In this document: in pieces, positions 12,431-24,839 of the stretch
How the letters are laid out: the number at the start of each line of letters is the position of its first letter
Numbering within the stretch: position 1 is the first letter of the stretch
DNA from: Tyto alba
Lineage: Eukaryota > Chordata > Aves > Strigiformes > Tytonidae
Assembly (NCBI RefSeq): GCF_018691265.1
Contig: NW_024881303.1
Location: 14,315,777 to 14,379,776, forward strand
Length of the DNA stretch: 64,000 nucleotides
Direction: 5' to 3'
Position numbers and translations under genes: made by a program
The notes under the pieces: model-generated
Seen by the model: only the letters and a program-made list of their open reading frames with translations
The model's database searches: none
What the model was told of the DNA's origin: nothing

Positions 12431-14711
12431 CTTGAGAAAGGGAAGAAGAGCACAGAAAAGCCAGTAAGTTCCTTGCAACACACATGAAGCTACGCCCACC
12501 CGATGGTGTGGATGAAATCCACCCCAGCACAGGAGCACCTGTGCTGGAGCGCTGGACCAGAGGCTCCCTCTTGTGCCACTCGGGAGCGTCCAGCAGCTGG
12601 AGAGCAGCACTGCTCCCCTTTGCACAGCCTGACCCTCAAAGATGCTGCTTTGTCCTGTTGCAGGCATACTGGAGGGAGCGCAAAGACTTCACTGAAACTT
12701 TTTTTTTTTTGGTGTTGGGAGTCTCAATGATTTCAGACTAAACAATGCTGAGATGTCTTCAGGAGATGAAACCTGTTTAACAATGTACCTTATTACAGCA
12801 TTTGCAATTTGCAAGCAAGATATCTGATTTTTCTCTCCCAGTCTGTTTTCTGAACAGCAACCCTGACTTGGCCACCTAGACTTTAATTGGGTGCTAAAGT
12901 AATAGCAGAATACAGGTTAGAAAAAGATTATAGGGAAAATAATAACCCAGTAATCCTTTTCTTGTAAGGCCTGACTGAGTCAAGTGGAACTTGCTGATAG
13001 CACTGTAATGCCCAGGCACTACTTCTTGACCCAGAAACACCACCAAACTGGTTGTAACGGATAGTATACCTGAGTGTTATCAGTCTTCCAGGATGGAAGT
13101 CAGTGGGCTGAACTCTGATGATGGCTGATAAAATAAATGAAGGAAGCAGAAGCTGCTTGACTTTCCCTTTTAATCAGTAACTCTAAAAAAATTCATAAAT
13201 TAACCCTGATACATAATTTGTAAAAAAGGCTTCAAATGACTTTGCCATCATCTTTGAGCCCAAACCGGGGGCCGAAGGAGATTCTGTCACTCCTAAGGGT
13301 GCACCTGGTCTTACAACCCTTTCTTGAGCAAAATCTTAACATGTCTCCTACCATGTCACAGCTAAGCTGAGAGTTAAGACAGATAAAGATGCCATCAAAC
13401 TGATCAGGAATGGAAACAGGTCACTGCTGGGAGCTTTTGAAACCTGCCCTGCCTCCCTGAAAAAAGTAATTTGAGCAAGCAAGACTGAGCACTACTCCAG
13501 GTGTTAAACTAGGAAAGGATTTTTTCCCACTTAACTCCTCCTCCTCCTCCAGGGATGGAATGGCATTATAGAAGACAGCTGGTGAAAACTTGATTGGCTG
13601 CCTTAAACAGCTCATGTTTCATTCTCATTTGCAAGGAGGAGTGGTCTTTCTGTATCTATTGGATACTCTCATGTATTTCCTAAAACAAACATGTCCCATT
13701 GGTTTTAGGAGAGCTGGAGAGATTATATTTTGCTCTAGTGACACTGGTACATCCCTCTGAATATTTGGGCAGGGCATATTCCAGCATCTTTAACATAGCA
13801 GCAAGTATGTGCAGATAGTTGCTACTGGCAACTTTCTCCCTGCAGACTATCAGCACTCACTGTCGTATATGTACTAAGGGACATCTCTCTGCAGTAACTG
13901 CTAAACATATGTAAGCCTGTGTTCTACCTCCTTATTCAGCTTATCCATCCATCTGAGTGTCCAGTACTGCAGTAACACTGGTAGTATTCAACCAGGACTG
14001 GAAGGAAGTCTCTCTTTAGCTGTCCAACATCAAATTTTATCTCAATCTCTGTGGGTAAGAACATGGGCGGTGATGCTGCAGCTTGGCTGTTCTGACTGAC
14101 AGGACTTCTGGAGTACAACTTCAGGCTTCTTGGCGCTTGACACCTGCCAGCTTTTGTACCCCATATTTCTGAATGCCCTGTCTGTGGCTGGGCCTTTTTA
14201 CAGCTTGATGTTATTAACTCACTGCACCAAGCTTTGCTCTCCTTTCTCATGCACCTACTGCAGTTGCATGGATAGTGGAGTAACTTCCCTTCGCCCAGTG
14301 GCAGACTCTTCAGATTGTTTCTGCCTTTGCTTTTGAACTTCTGCAGAGGTTGGACAATGAAAACTTCTCCTATTGGCAGAGTCATCCTGAACCTGCTGTA
14401 AAAAGATGCTCCAAAACCTGCCTTCCATGTGGCACAGCGTGCTGCCAAGCCCATGCCTCTGATTCATGAGCACGGATGCTTGCTTAACTGTGATTAACTT
14501 CTGTGATGCCTGTGCCCACCTGAGGCTTGTTCCATGGAACAAGCCTTTGACGTGACACACTCTACCTTCACACTTTGTGCAGCGACAGACAAAGCAGATT
14601 GTAAGAGAATGAGTAAAAGACGTGACAGAAGACAGACACGTTAGTGCTGAATCATGGGATTAGCCAAAGGACAACCCAAGATGGTTAAGAAGCCGGGCTG
14701 TTAGCCAGTAC
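12431..14711 (-). other. EVL: EVL intron
   Basis: About 2.3 kb. It contains an 11-base T run near 12700 and a GC-leaning stretch near 14040-14450 that is open on both strands. No coding similarity or repeat family was recognised. Confidence 0.75.
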
Positions 14712-14774
14712 CTAGGAGACACGTGGGATTGTGTGGGGCTCTTAGCTTCACAGCTCTTCACCACTGATGGATTT
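14712..14774 (-). CDS. EVL: EVL 21-residue alternative exon (EVL-I insert)
   Basis: Sixty-three bases, phase 2 at both ends, so it can be included or skipped without changing the frame. The acceptor is TTGCTGTAG and the donor is the weak TAG|GTACTG. It encodes 21 residues, a junction Arg/Asn, then PSVVKSCEAKSPTQSHVSP and a closing junction Arg. The human form is similar (PSVAKSPEAKSPLQSQPHS). Mammalian EVL is known in two forms that differ by a 21-residue insert in the EVH2 region, the longer being EVL-I; this exon has exactly that size and position. The weak donor fits alternative use. The serines here are candidate regulatory phosphosites. Confidence 0.9.
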
Positions 14775-14878
14775 CTACAGCAATGGAATGAAACGAGACA
14801 TGAGTTGTGCACGTGCCATGGGGACAGCGTGACCATCCCGACTGCTCGCCAGCTGCAGGGACACCCCATGCAGCTCAC
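14775..14878 (-). other. EVL: EVL mini-intron
   Basis: Only 104 bases between the 21-residue insert and the exon before it, with GTGAGC donor and GCTGTAG acceptor. A very short intron beside an alternative exon can favour joint recognition of both exons. Confidence 0.85.
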
Positions 14879-14945
14879 CTAGAAAGTAATGAAGATACAG
14901 GCTTTTCAACAGAATTGCTCCTTTCCCATGGCTTCTTCCCAGAGT
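14879..14945 (-). CDS. EVL: EVL EVH2 linker exon ([12 protein letters not shown])
   Basis: Sixty-seven bases after the acceptor TTTTCCAG, donor AG|GTGAGC. It encodes a junction Asp, then [20 protein letters not shown], then S and a junction Arg. Human EVL has [20 protein letters not shown] here. The RSNS core is a basophilic kinase type site. It is part of the flexible region between the F-actin-binding block and the coiled coil. Confidence 0.93.
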
Positions 14946-16277
14946 CTGGAAAACAAAAATGAAAAGTTATTGTTTATTATTTTTTCTCTAATGACAAAAA
15001 TATCCCAAAGTTTATTGTCTTATACAGCTGCTTTCATTCAGTGAGGATGAGTGACTTAGAAAGATCCAGGAAAGTGGGATTGCTGAATGAGTGCAGTTGC
15101 CTACATTACAGAGAAAGCACTGGCAAAAATCTGCTTACTGATCCCTTTAATTAGGGACTGGATAGTTAAACAATACTAGAAAGACATGGAACTGGAACAG
15201 TAGGAGGAAAATCATAAATCATTTCTGTTAAGAAATACAGGCTAATTGCTGCAAGGCTTATTTTATTAAGTACAATACTTAATTATATTTTGAGTTAAAA
15301 AGTCTTAGGCTTTTTGTCTGCATAGTTGACAGAAAATGTGGGTGTATCTAAAGAAAGGCAGTGAGACCCTTACTATGCAAATCTCTACAGAGAATTTATT
15401 TAATGTTGTCTACATTTCTAACTCACAGAACATTCCCAAAAGCTATACTATATAACCCTTGTTACTGAAAATGCTTACTATGTTCCCAATCTCCTCCTGT
15501 GCAAAGAGTCTAAACCAAAGCAAACTTGAATAACACACAGCTTTACACACAAAGGTTTGCTCCTCTGTGAGGTCCTGAAGAGCTCTTTAAAAGAATTATG
15601 GGCACTCCCAGGAAATCTCTAGATCTCGTTCCTCATTTACATGCACCTTTCTCCTACCTTCTTCCCCTTCCCTTTCAAAGCACACAAATCACGGCTTTGT
15701 TCCAAAAGGAAGCTGGAATGGTTAAATACTTATTCCCTTGGGAGAGATTTCTTTTAGCATGTATGAAAGCCAAGGCTGACACAAGGATGAATCGGACTGG
15801 CTTGCAGCTTATCTACTCAGATACACTTATTTCAACTCATCATAGGAAAAACATGTTCTGGGGGCTCCTTAATTTCACCTAGTAACTCTCAAGATCAGGC
15901 TCACTGCAACAAGATAATAAGTTAAGGAAGGGTAACCGTTTGAGACCCAAACCTGTATAAACTGGGACAGCTACACTACCAAAAGTAAAATAGAATAGCT
16001 TTTTTCTCTTAGATGATTTAGGTGCACAATGTTGAAGACACAGATCCTCAGATACATGACTGGAGCCCGTTAGCTAAACTGGCTGTATTATCATTTTCTT
16101 GGCTGTGAAGCATATAAAATCACAATTTCTTGCGGAGTACAGTTTTTAAGACAATAGGTATTTGAGAATTTTTCTGTTAGTTACTGCTGCTGCACTCAGA
16201 AGTAGGACAAATTCAGAGACTAGAGGTGGCGGAGAATTCTAGAAGACAGCTACAGCACTGGTAGTTCAATTTAATAC
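14946..16277 (-). other. EVL: EVL intron
   Basis: About 1.3 kb, AT-leaning, with GTATTA donor. A plus-strand open frame near 15598-15882 has no recognisable similarity. No repeat seen. Confidence 0.8.
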
Positions 16278-16344
16278 CTGAGGAATTTTGCTGCTGCTGG
16301 GCAGGACCTCGTGTACTGGGTGAAGGAGCGGTGCTAGCGTCATC
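16278..16344 (-). CDS. EVL: EVL EVH2 linker exon (Ser/Pro/Gln-rich)
   Basis: Sixty-seven bases starting in phase 0 after TTTGTAG and ending one base into an Asp codon before GTATTA. It encodes DDASTAPSPSTRGPAQQQQN and then SS. Human EVL has EDPSTSPSPGTRAASQPPNSS at this place, so the framework is conserved while the glutamine run is particular to this sequence. It is a low-complexity linker with no known catalytic role. Confidence 0.9.
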
Positions 16345-18364
16345 CTACAAAGAGAAAAACGGGACAGTACTGAATTCTGGGGATGAAGCGCAGAGTCCTT
16401 TTCTACTCTGGAGACCAGCTGCAGCACAGGTGGTACAAAAGCAAGTTTCCTCCAAGCAAGGCCAACAGGCAGTACTGCCAAGGTACGGGCTCAAGCCCAT
16501 TTAAACTTTAACCTTTCACTCCCTTTAGCACGGTAAAATACATCCTTTTTATTTTTTGCTAATATGGACACCTTTTCATGATTCCACTCCCATCCCTGTA
16601 TACCAAACCAGGCTGAATTATCACTCTGAAGTGTTGGCTGCTGTTGTCTAAATACAAACCATGCGTTTCCCAAATTTAGAAACTCTCTGTGATATGGATA
16701 CTGAGCCATCTGAAGGAACAGTAGGTCAGATCCCAGCCTTTTAGCCCAAGACAGCCACTGGTATCAGTGACAGTAGTCCAGGTACTAACAGAATGTAACT
16801 AAATCAATCAATACTCCTTCTAAGTAGAAAATTAAACACTACATCACAGATCTGAACTCTTTTCTTCTGGGATTTATATATGAGAGATCATAAAACATTC
16901 ACCCATATATTTTACATGTCAGTATTATTTAGCAGCTCTCAAAAAACCCTCAGGCAAAGCATTAACTGTGCACTTAAAATGGAATTGCACCCAGTTTGAC
17001 AGAAGATACACCCACCACAAAGTGTACTCAAGATACACGTTAAACAGATGTTCTCTAAAACACCTTTCTAAACAGTTTGGTGCTATTGAAAAGTTTGATT
17101 TGGGATATAAACTAATGCAGAGCTTCAAGGAGAGAGAAGACAGCAGAGGTTGAATAATTAGAAGCTAAATGGTGCTTTTCATCTCTGAGTGTATGGTTCA
17201 AAACCAGCTTTGGGGCAAGATTAAGAGCAATGGTTGCACAGTGGGTTCAATAGGCAAATTCCATGCTTGAAGCATCCCTTGAGGAACATGCAAAAAATAG
17301 CTGCTTTTCTCCTTAAACAGGGCAAAGTGCTTATTCCTGCTGTTGCTACAAACCTTTCAGACTGGGGCGAGACCTACATCATCTGAATGGATTTCGTACT
17401 GAGCAGCTGTTACTTTGTCTCTGGAAGGAATATCTCCATATTCCAAGTGATATGAGGCACACATGATGCTTTATGAAGTTGCAGCCATGGCAGAGAGCCT
17501 TCATGAGGGTACTGGCTAGCCACAGGAGTGCTGTATGAACAGCAGCCCAGAAAGGGACACAGCATAAATCCTGTCCTCTCTTGAAACTGGAAAGATCTCC
17601 CATGCTTTATCAGTTCAGCGGGTAAAAAAAGTGTTTTAATTTGCATGTTGAACTCAGAATTGCTGCATCAAATTCAGTGAAAAGACTGAGTCAAATCAAA
17701 ACTCTTCTTTAATTGCTTTTGTGGACAACATACAGACAGAACAGTTAAAACACAAATGAATCAGTTATCCAAAGTTGTCCAAATTCCATCTCATTGCAGT
17801 GTAAATATCATGAACACATATTTTAACTTTCGAATGGTCCAATGGTTAATACACTGTTTCTCCTTCACCCCTCCAGAGACATGTTTTATGTGCACTCTGG
17901 AGGCTAAAGTGAGCGGATTCTTGCTTTGCATGGAGGTTGGCAATCCAAAGTTATACCACATAGTTGATGATCCACTTCAGCTTAGCTGAAGCTGTAAATT
18001 TAAAATAAGAAACACGAACTTGATCTCAAGTTGACTTGCCAGAAGGTTCAATGCATCTTCTTAAGGAACAAGAATCTACTATATCCTACAACATTTGGAT
18101 CAGACCATGAAAAAGCACCTATTAACATGGTTAAGACAATACCTCACCTATGAATAAGGCAGCAATTCATGTTTATAGGGTGCTGTTCCCAGGAAAGGTG
18201 GAATCAGTTACATTTAGCTTTTGACTGAATCTGCAAATCTATTCCTGGATCAGCACTGCTTGTCATTGCCTGCCACACACAGTGAATGAGCACAGGACTT
18301 CGGCTTGCAAGGCAGCACATCAACATATTTGCAAGAGCACAACAGCGAGGAGTCTTTCACTTAC
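16345..18364 (-). other. EVL: EVL intron
   Basis: About 2.0 kb, donor CAAAAC|GTAAGT. Unremarkable AT-leaning sequence. Open frames on both strands at 16925-17153 are shadows of each other, with no similarity recognised. Confidence 0.8.
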
Positions 18365-18425
18365 GTTTTGGCTTTCCTCTTCCTTTCTGTCAGCTGGCTT
18401 GTCTGACTGCGATGCTGCTTTCCTC
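18365..18425 (-). CDS. EVL: EVL exon after the F-actin-binding block
   Basis: Sixty-one bases after the acceptor TTGCAAAG, ending in phase 0 before GTAAGT. The first base completes Arg; then RKAASQSDKPADRKEEESQN follows. Human has RKAASQSDKPADKKEDESQM. It completes the basic LLAKRRKAAS stretch that belongs to the F-actin-binding motif and starts the acidic linker. Confidence 0.94.
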
Positions 18426-21400
18426 CTTTGCAAAGGAACATGAGATAGGACACACAGTCAACCCTCTAAAAACACATCCTTCACGTGGGAAGGCTGATTC
18501 AGGCTCTGGTGGGACTTATTATTTACTTAGTTCATCCTAGGGAATGCAACAAAAGCTGGATGTGTTCGGTTGTGTGGGATTGGGGTGGAGGTGAGGAATC
18601 CAGACCTCAGTGATATGACTCAGGGAGAGGGGCAATATTATGAGGTGGTGTTTAACAGAGGACCACAGGGTGCAGAGCACAAGGACACGTGTTGAAACGG
18701 AGGGAAGAAATGCAGCTGAGTGTGAAACTGGGTGCAGAAGGGATGTCTTCTCTCTAGGGCTCAGGAAGTGGTGGCTCCTACGTCCCACACAGAAGGAACC
18801 TAAACCCCCACAGGGCTTTCTGAGGACCAACCCAACCCCTGCAGGTGGCTCAGGTGGGTACTGCAGTGACAACACTGTTCTCAGCCTGCTCCAATATAAT
18901 TCTGACAACTGTCCTATATCCCCTCATCCCTGTTCCCACCCATAGAAAGGGCTGTGGCAGTGCTCCCACATGATGGGAAGACAGTCAGAAAAGCCCTTCA
19001 ACCCAGGTCCATCTTCACCAGGAAAGATTGGGCACCATTCTGCTCAGCCAAGACCCCTGCTCCCTTCAGGGTGGGAAAGCTCTGGCTGGAGACTAGGTGT
19101 CAGGAAACAAGTGCACCAGCCTGGGTTTTCAAGTGCCTTTGGTGAGTGACAGGAGATTATTGCTGTGGCAAACCCAATTCAAAGGCAGCAGAGCTCCTGA
19201 GCCCTGTAGTCCCAGGACTGGTAGTGTTGGTGGTGCCTACAGAAGTTGAGTGAGGACCTAAGATCCTCACTCTGTCCTGCTTCCCAAGGAGAGGCAAAAC
19301 TCTCCGAGAAGCAAGTGGCAAAGAGCTGCAATCCATCCACTGGCGCAATCGGACATGAGAGTAAACAAAGATGTTGGTTGTTTAGCACTGAAGAACACAT
19401 GGTAAAACTTCTTGGGTGTTAGCCACACTGGTTGAAGAAAACCAAATTCTTGATTTTCAATCCCTATTTAAGGTCTAAACAGTAGTCAAATGTGCCAGAT
19501 ACTGATTATCTAGACACCCAATTTCCCATTTTAAACAATCAGAGGAACTCCAGCTCTAATCTCCACATGGATTTTCACTGTAATGATCCTTAATCCTTAT
19601 CTACCTGTGAACACTACCCTTAGCAGATGTTTTTTAAAGCACCAATATGACAGGTTTTTAATTTAGTCTTGCTTCTGAAGTGGACAAAATTAATCTCACA
19701 AAAATAAAAAAAATCCTAAGTGGCACTTACAAAGGCTTCTGAGTTTCAAAACAGTGCCACAGGTTTGTCAAAGGATTTTTTTTCATATCACTGGCAAAGA
19801 AAAGCCTCACTGGATACATAAATTGGAGGATTTGATGCAAATTTGACAAAAAATCAGAGGACTAAAACATGCATGTATCTGGAAAAAATTCTGTGGGAAT
19901 TATTTCCAGATATTCAACTGCATTAATAATTTTATTAGATCAGTAATAATTTTTATAGTCTTTCTCTAATATTTACTTGATTCTTCTGAGGAAAAAAGGT
20001 TATAATGATTACAAACCTGAGCGAGGGAAGTATTTGCCAGGGTGAGAGACCAGTGTTAAGATTTATGTCCTGCAACAAACGTAACTGGGCTGGAAATGAT
20101 AGCGGTTTGTAAGATGGTTCATTATTCTGTTTGCACATCAATCCTGAAGCAAAGGGTTGCTCTCATGGGGGCCACTAAATCTAGAGATTTTATACCACCT
20201 GGACTCTCAGAAGCATTTTCTTCTGTTACTTACCCAGCATTAGACACATTCCCTGTTTCTGAGCATGTGGTTTTCTGCTCAGAAAGGGCCCCTGAGATCC
20301 CATGCTCATCATTCAGTGATTCCTGTATTGAACATGCTCAGTTTAAAAAAACATCTTTTTACCTCCTGGCTACTAGCTCGGCAAGAGTAACCTAAAACAC
20401 AGTGACAGGTTCTTTCCTTTCTCTATGTCATGACACATAAAAAGGGCTTTGCAGCCAAAAGAAGTCCTCTCAGTATCAGTTTAACAGCATGTGCCCAGAT
20501 TGCACCCTTAACTGACTTGTGTATTTCCAGTCACTTCCATGGCTTTGTGAAGCAAAGTTTAGGAAACAATTCTGTTGCTGTCAACTCCTTGGGAAATGAT
20601 TTGCAGCTCAGCTATTTTCAGAGTAGGGGCAGCATGGTTGGTGCTCACAGCAGGACAAGTGCTTTTGTTAAGACAGTGAGGGGATTCGACCCTGAATACC
20701 TGAAAACACCATATTCCCACTGCCAAAAGCCATACTGGAGTACATTTTAGACTAGAACCACAGAAATTTATAGGATATCTATATCAAAGTATATGAAATG
20801 TCCATTTAGCTCGCTTGCTTGAACAGAGCTAGTTATCCCAGCATCTAGTCACCAAACCTTACTTTGCTTATAGACATCTTCCAGTTCAGCAGGGACAGTC
20901 TTGATACGTATTAGCACAAAATAGATCAGAAGGTGAACCAGTAAATAACTATTAAACTATTTTAATTCTGAAAAGAGAAAAACTGATCTATTTGTTATTT
21001 TACACTGCTTATAACTTTTTATAGTGTTGTGTATTTATTTAATGCTTTCCAAAAGATTACATCCACAGTCCATGTTCAGAATTCCTTCTGAAACAACCAG
21101 GACATGGAGCAAAGTTGGTATTAGACCCTCTGAACTGGTTTTATCCTGGATAACATTACCTTAAATCTCCATCTCTGTGCACTATGCAATTGTAACTACT
21201 CTTCATTATTTTACTCATCCTTTTCTTTCAGTATTCCTAAATTTAAAAATCTTTAGAGCTAAAACCAAAACATTTAACACTAGGAACTTGGGAGTTACAG
21301 TCTGACAGAACATTACTGATGGAATCAGGGGGAAAAGAAAAAGCAAAAATAATTGGAATAACTGAGTGCCTTTTAACAGCTGGTAGCTTGATATATCACA

Positions 21401-21883
21401 GCTTGTTTTAGTGGAAAATAAGTTGGCTAGACTATCTAAAACACACTGAGAATCGATAATAATTTACCTGCCAAGATGTTCTCCTTTTATTGCACTTCTG
21501 TTTATATTTTTGGGCCCAACATCCTGAATGTGCTGTATAAAGAACGATTTGTCTAAGCTCCTCTAATAGTTTACTCTTTCTGAAAACAGTAATTTTGAAA
21601 TAGATCTGGTAAAATAGCAAAAGCCCAGAGGACATATTTATCACTTTGAAGGTTACCACACTGCAGGATTTGCTACAGCAGCTAAACTCTGTCATGTATC
21701 ATTGATGCACCACCTACACTTTCATACTAATGGTCAGGTGATACCAGCAACTAACACCTAGGCAGGACCCGTCAAATTGCAAAGAAACACCAAAGTGACA
21801 TTGCTAACCAAAAATAACAGCACCTAGTTCCACAGTTTGCTGATGAGCTCACGCTAGTGCTTACCTGAAGTCTAAGTACAAAC
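18426..21883 (-). other. EVL: EVL intron
   Basis: About 3.5 kb. A moderately GC-rich stretch at 18640-19400 is open on both strands and resembles no known protein. The rest is AT-rich. No repeat family was recognised. Confidence 0.75.
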
Positions 21884-22005
21884 CTTTTTGCCAGTAATTT
21901 ATTCATTTCTTCCATTAGTCCTCCTCCACCTCCTCCGCTACTTGTTCGATTGGCATCACTCTTAGAGACCCCACTGGGGCTGGACCCTCCTGAACCGTCT
22001 TCTGG
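21884..22005 (-). CDS. EVL: EVL F-actin-binding exon
   Basis: One hundred and twenty-two bases, phase 0 at the start after TGTCTTAAG, leaving AG at the donor GTTTGT. It encodes [20 protein letters not shown], a TSSGGGGGG linker, then [12 protein letters not shown]. The [12 protein letters not shown] block is the conserved F-actin-binding motif of the EVH2 domain. The donor used by the frame-preserving model is weak; a stronger GTAAGC lies 19 bases further on (exon end 21865) and would shift the frame (see findings). Confidence 0.93.
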
Positions 22006-22653
22006 CTTAAGACAGACATCAACATTGGAATTAATTAAAAGTTTAATTTACAACCACATCCTTAATGATTAGTTTTCTGAATTATTAGGAACATCAATCA
22101 CAATCATAGCCCAAAACCAGAGATAGGATGTGTTCTGCATTGGGAAGAAGACTCACATGGACCTTATTAAAACCAGGAACAGTCTGGGTAAGGCAAATAC
22201 ATGGGCAAATGATGAAAAAAACCTACAGTGCTGTTTGTTCATGATGATGTTTATGCACGGTTATACAACCCTCACCTAAGTTGACACCTATTGACGTGAG
22301 GCCTCATCTACACTGGTTTTTGTAAGCATGGTGCAGTTTTAACCACTTATAATGACTGAAAACACTAGCGGACAGTACAATGGTAGGCTTTGCAGAAGTA
22401 ATGAAATCCTGGCAACATGAGAACTTGCAGCCATTTGCTAATTAACATTTTCTGAAGAGCAGAAATTCTACCAAACGTTTCCTGCTCAGCTTTGTTTGCA
22501 CTACAAACTCACACTTAAAAGTTCACCTAATGGTCAGCTGAGGCGTGTTTCACCATGTTTCACCCTGGATTTGCAGGCCATTACACCAAGCTGCGCCAGG
22601 CTCCCCCGCAGCGGAGAAGAACCCATCGGGGAGTCCCGGTGCCACCTCCTTAC
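22006..22653 (-). other. EVL: EVL intron
   Basis: About 650 bases, donor CGG|GTAAGG and acceptor CTTAAG. Open frames reading through it from the neighbouring exon are continuations into intron sequence. Nothing else seen. Confidence 0.85.
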
Positions 22654-22883
22654 CCGTTGAACTCTCCTTAGTTTGGCACCAGCCAGAGCCGCTGCGAGCC
22701 CTGACACTGACCCATCTTCGGTGCCAGCCCCTTGGCCAGCGCCTGCTGGCAGTGGCGGCGGCGGGGGGGGCGCAGCTCCCATGGGTGGCGGAGGGACCGG
22801 GGGGGGTGGCGGAGGCGGGGGCCCCCCGGATGAAGCAGGGATCACAGCGGCACCACTGGGATGACCAGGTGGAAGTGTTGGGC
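22654..22883 (-). CDS. EVL: EVL polyproline and G-actin-binding exon
   Basis: Two hundred and thirty bases after the acceptor CTTCCAG; the first two bases complete a Gly codon (Ser if the 864-nt exon is included). It encodes [20 protein letters not shown], then runs of 8, 4 and 6 prolines separated by V and MGAA, then [18 protein letters not shown], then [15 protein letters not shown]. The proline runs bind profilin and SH3/WW domains. The [17 protein letters not shown] block is the WH2-like G-actin-binding motif. Together they feed profilin-actin to the filament end. The order and spacing match human EVL closely. The exon is strongly GC-rich, with long G runs on the opposite strand. Confidence 0.97.
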
Positions 22884-24839
22884 CTGGAAGGCAGAGAACA
22901 TGAGTTAGACCTGAAGCACGATCTCCTCCAGCCCGTACAGAAGGTCACGTTCCCGCTCCCAAGGCCACGACCTGACTGCGTGATGAGTGATCAGTGCAAG
23001 GAAGCACCAAGCCCACAGAAGAACGGGAACGGTGGTCGTATCAGTGGTCGGTTCGCTACAGTTGTGTCCTCCTGTGAGACCCTGCCACTGATAAGCTAGC
23101 TTTCTCCCTCCTCTTCTCCCTGGTTGGGCTAGTGTTTTATGCTGTGCCAAAACCAAAACACAGACAACACTTCCCAATTCATAAGTGGCATTTTCTGCTT
23201 CTCTCACAGCTTTTTACATGGAGGTAATAAACTACATCAGCCAAACCTGTGGACTTCACTTAACATCAGCTTTTCACCAGAATTACCGGCTGCAGCGACA
23301 TCCTTCTTTCTGTTGAACAGAAGGTGTGTGGCTTCAGCTGGTCCTGCAAAATAATGGGGGGAGACTCCAGCTCCAAGCACCCCGAGGTTCAGCAAAGCTC
23401 CCCGAAGCAGCAGCCTGTTGGAGGGGCTGATGGTGGGTAACTCCGTTGCAGTGTTTTGCCTGCCTGTAACGGGTCAGTTGAACAAATACACCTCTCCAAG
23501 GGTATTTCCCCACGTTACGCTCTCAGAACAGGCTGCTCCTGATATTTAATCACAGGTTCAGTTGTTCAGTAAGTGCTATTGTGCAAGACAGGTGGGTTTT
23601 GACTGGGGAACATTTGGAAACTGTATTTAACATTAGCAGTCTGGTTTTCTTACAGTACTGCCTTATTTCTGTGGTTACTTCTGTCATTATTTCACACTCC
23701 CAATTCCATTCTTGAAATGAACCATAGCTGCTATTAGAAATACTTTAAATGTTTCAAGCTCTCTTTGGTTCACAAACATAATAGCTAGTAATTCATTGTG
23801 GGTACAGTTAATTGTAATTGCAAAACTACACCCACCTAATTAGAGGCCAGCCTGAGGCAAAAATTGAACAGAGTCAAAATAATGGACTGATGTGAGTTTA
23901 AAATAACTTTATTGAACTAAGTGGATTTCAAGGACTTATATCAGCTGAAGGACTGAGCCTCCAGTGGTTGCTGTAATATTTTTAGCAGAAAGTGAAAGGA
24001 AATGTCTCAGTTTTCTTCCTTTTCTAGGCACATCAATTAGGCATTATATGTGGTTATAAGCAGGAATGGATCCAAGTCACAAAACGTATGATCTGAATTG
24101 CAAATAGGCATCACTTGTAACTGTTCTAACTCTGCAGGCTTTAGATGAGCACTAGAAATCAAGACCATATGCAAAGTGGCAGACCTAAGCTCTTGATCTG
24201 CCTGCAATGAAAAAGGTTTGCTGGAATAGTTATAGTGACAAGCCCTCAACTATAAACGTAGTTCATACCAGGAAGAGAGTTTTTAGAATGAAATAAATTA
24301 CACAAGCACAGGGGATTCTGGGTAACTATAACAAAATCCATGTTCTATCTTTTGCTGCTAACAGAAATACCACTTAAGAAAAATAATAAAAATCACAACC
24401 TCTACCAGTATTGCCACACAGACAACAAGTCTACCGCAGACCTGGCCTCCAGCTTCAGAAGAGCCCATCTGCTATGTTTGGACCAGCTGAAAATAGGCTT
24501 TCTACGAAGCTCCCTGCCAAATGCAATTTTGTTCTGCTGAATGATAAAAATTTCCTTCTGGGCTAATACAGTAAGAATATGCATTACAATAACCCAGCTA
24601 CAGGGCCTTGGTCCTGTGATTTTTGCTTTTTGGCTTGTTTTTTGCTCAGAAGGCCCCTGAACCAGTCCTAAGTGATTTTGATACTTTTCCACCTTGGTTT
24701 CAGAAATCACATAGAGCAGGAGTAGCCTTGTGTCTCTCTGCCCTTTTTCTAGCAGTCACAGGCAGTGTCAACGGGGCTTTTAAACAGCTGAAAGCTAAGG
24801 CTTTATACAGGTTGCAGCTCATTCAAAATCAGTACTTAC
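22884..24839 (-). other. EVL: EVL intron (between candidate cassette exon and polyproline exon)
   Basis: About 2.0 kb, opening with the strong donor TGA|GTAAGT of the candidate cassette exon. AT-leaning, no repeat family recognised. If the cassette is skipped this is part of a 4.2-kb intron. Confidence 0.75.

Noticed and set aside
22545..23099. 184-codon plus-strand open frame
   Set aside because: It is antisense to the EVL polyproline exon, and its openness comes from the GC-rich complement.
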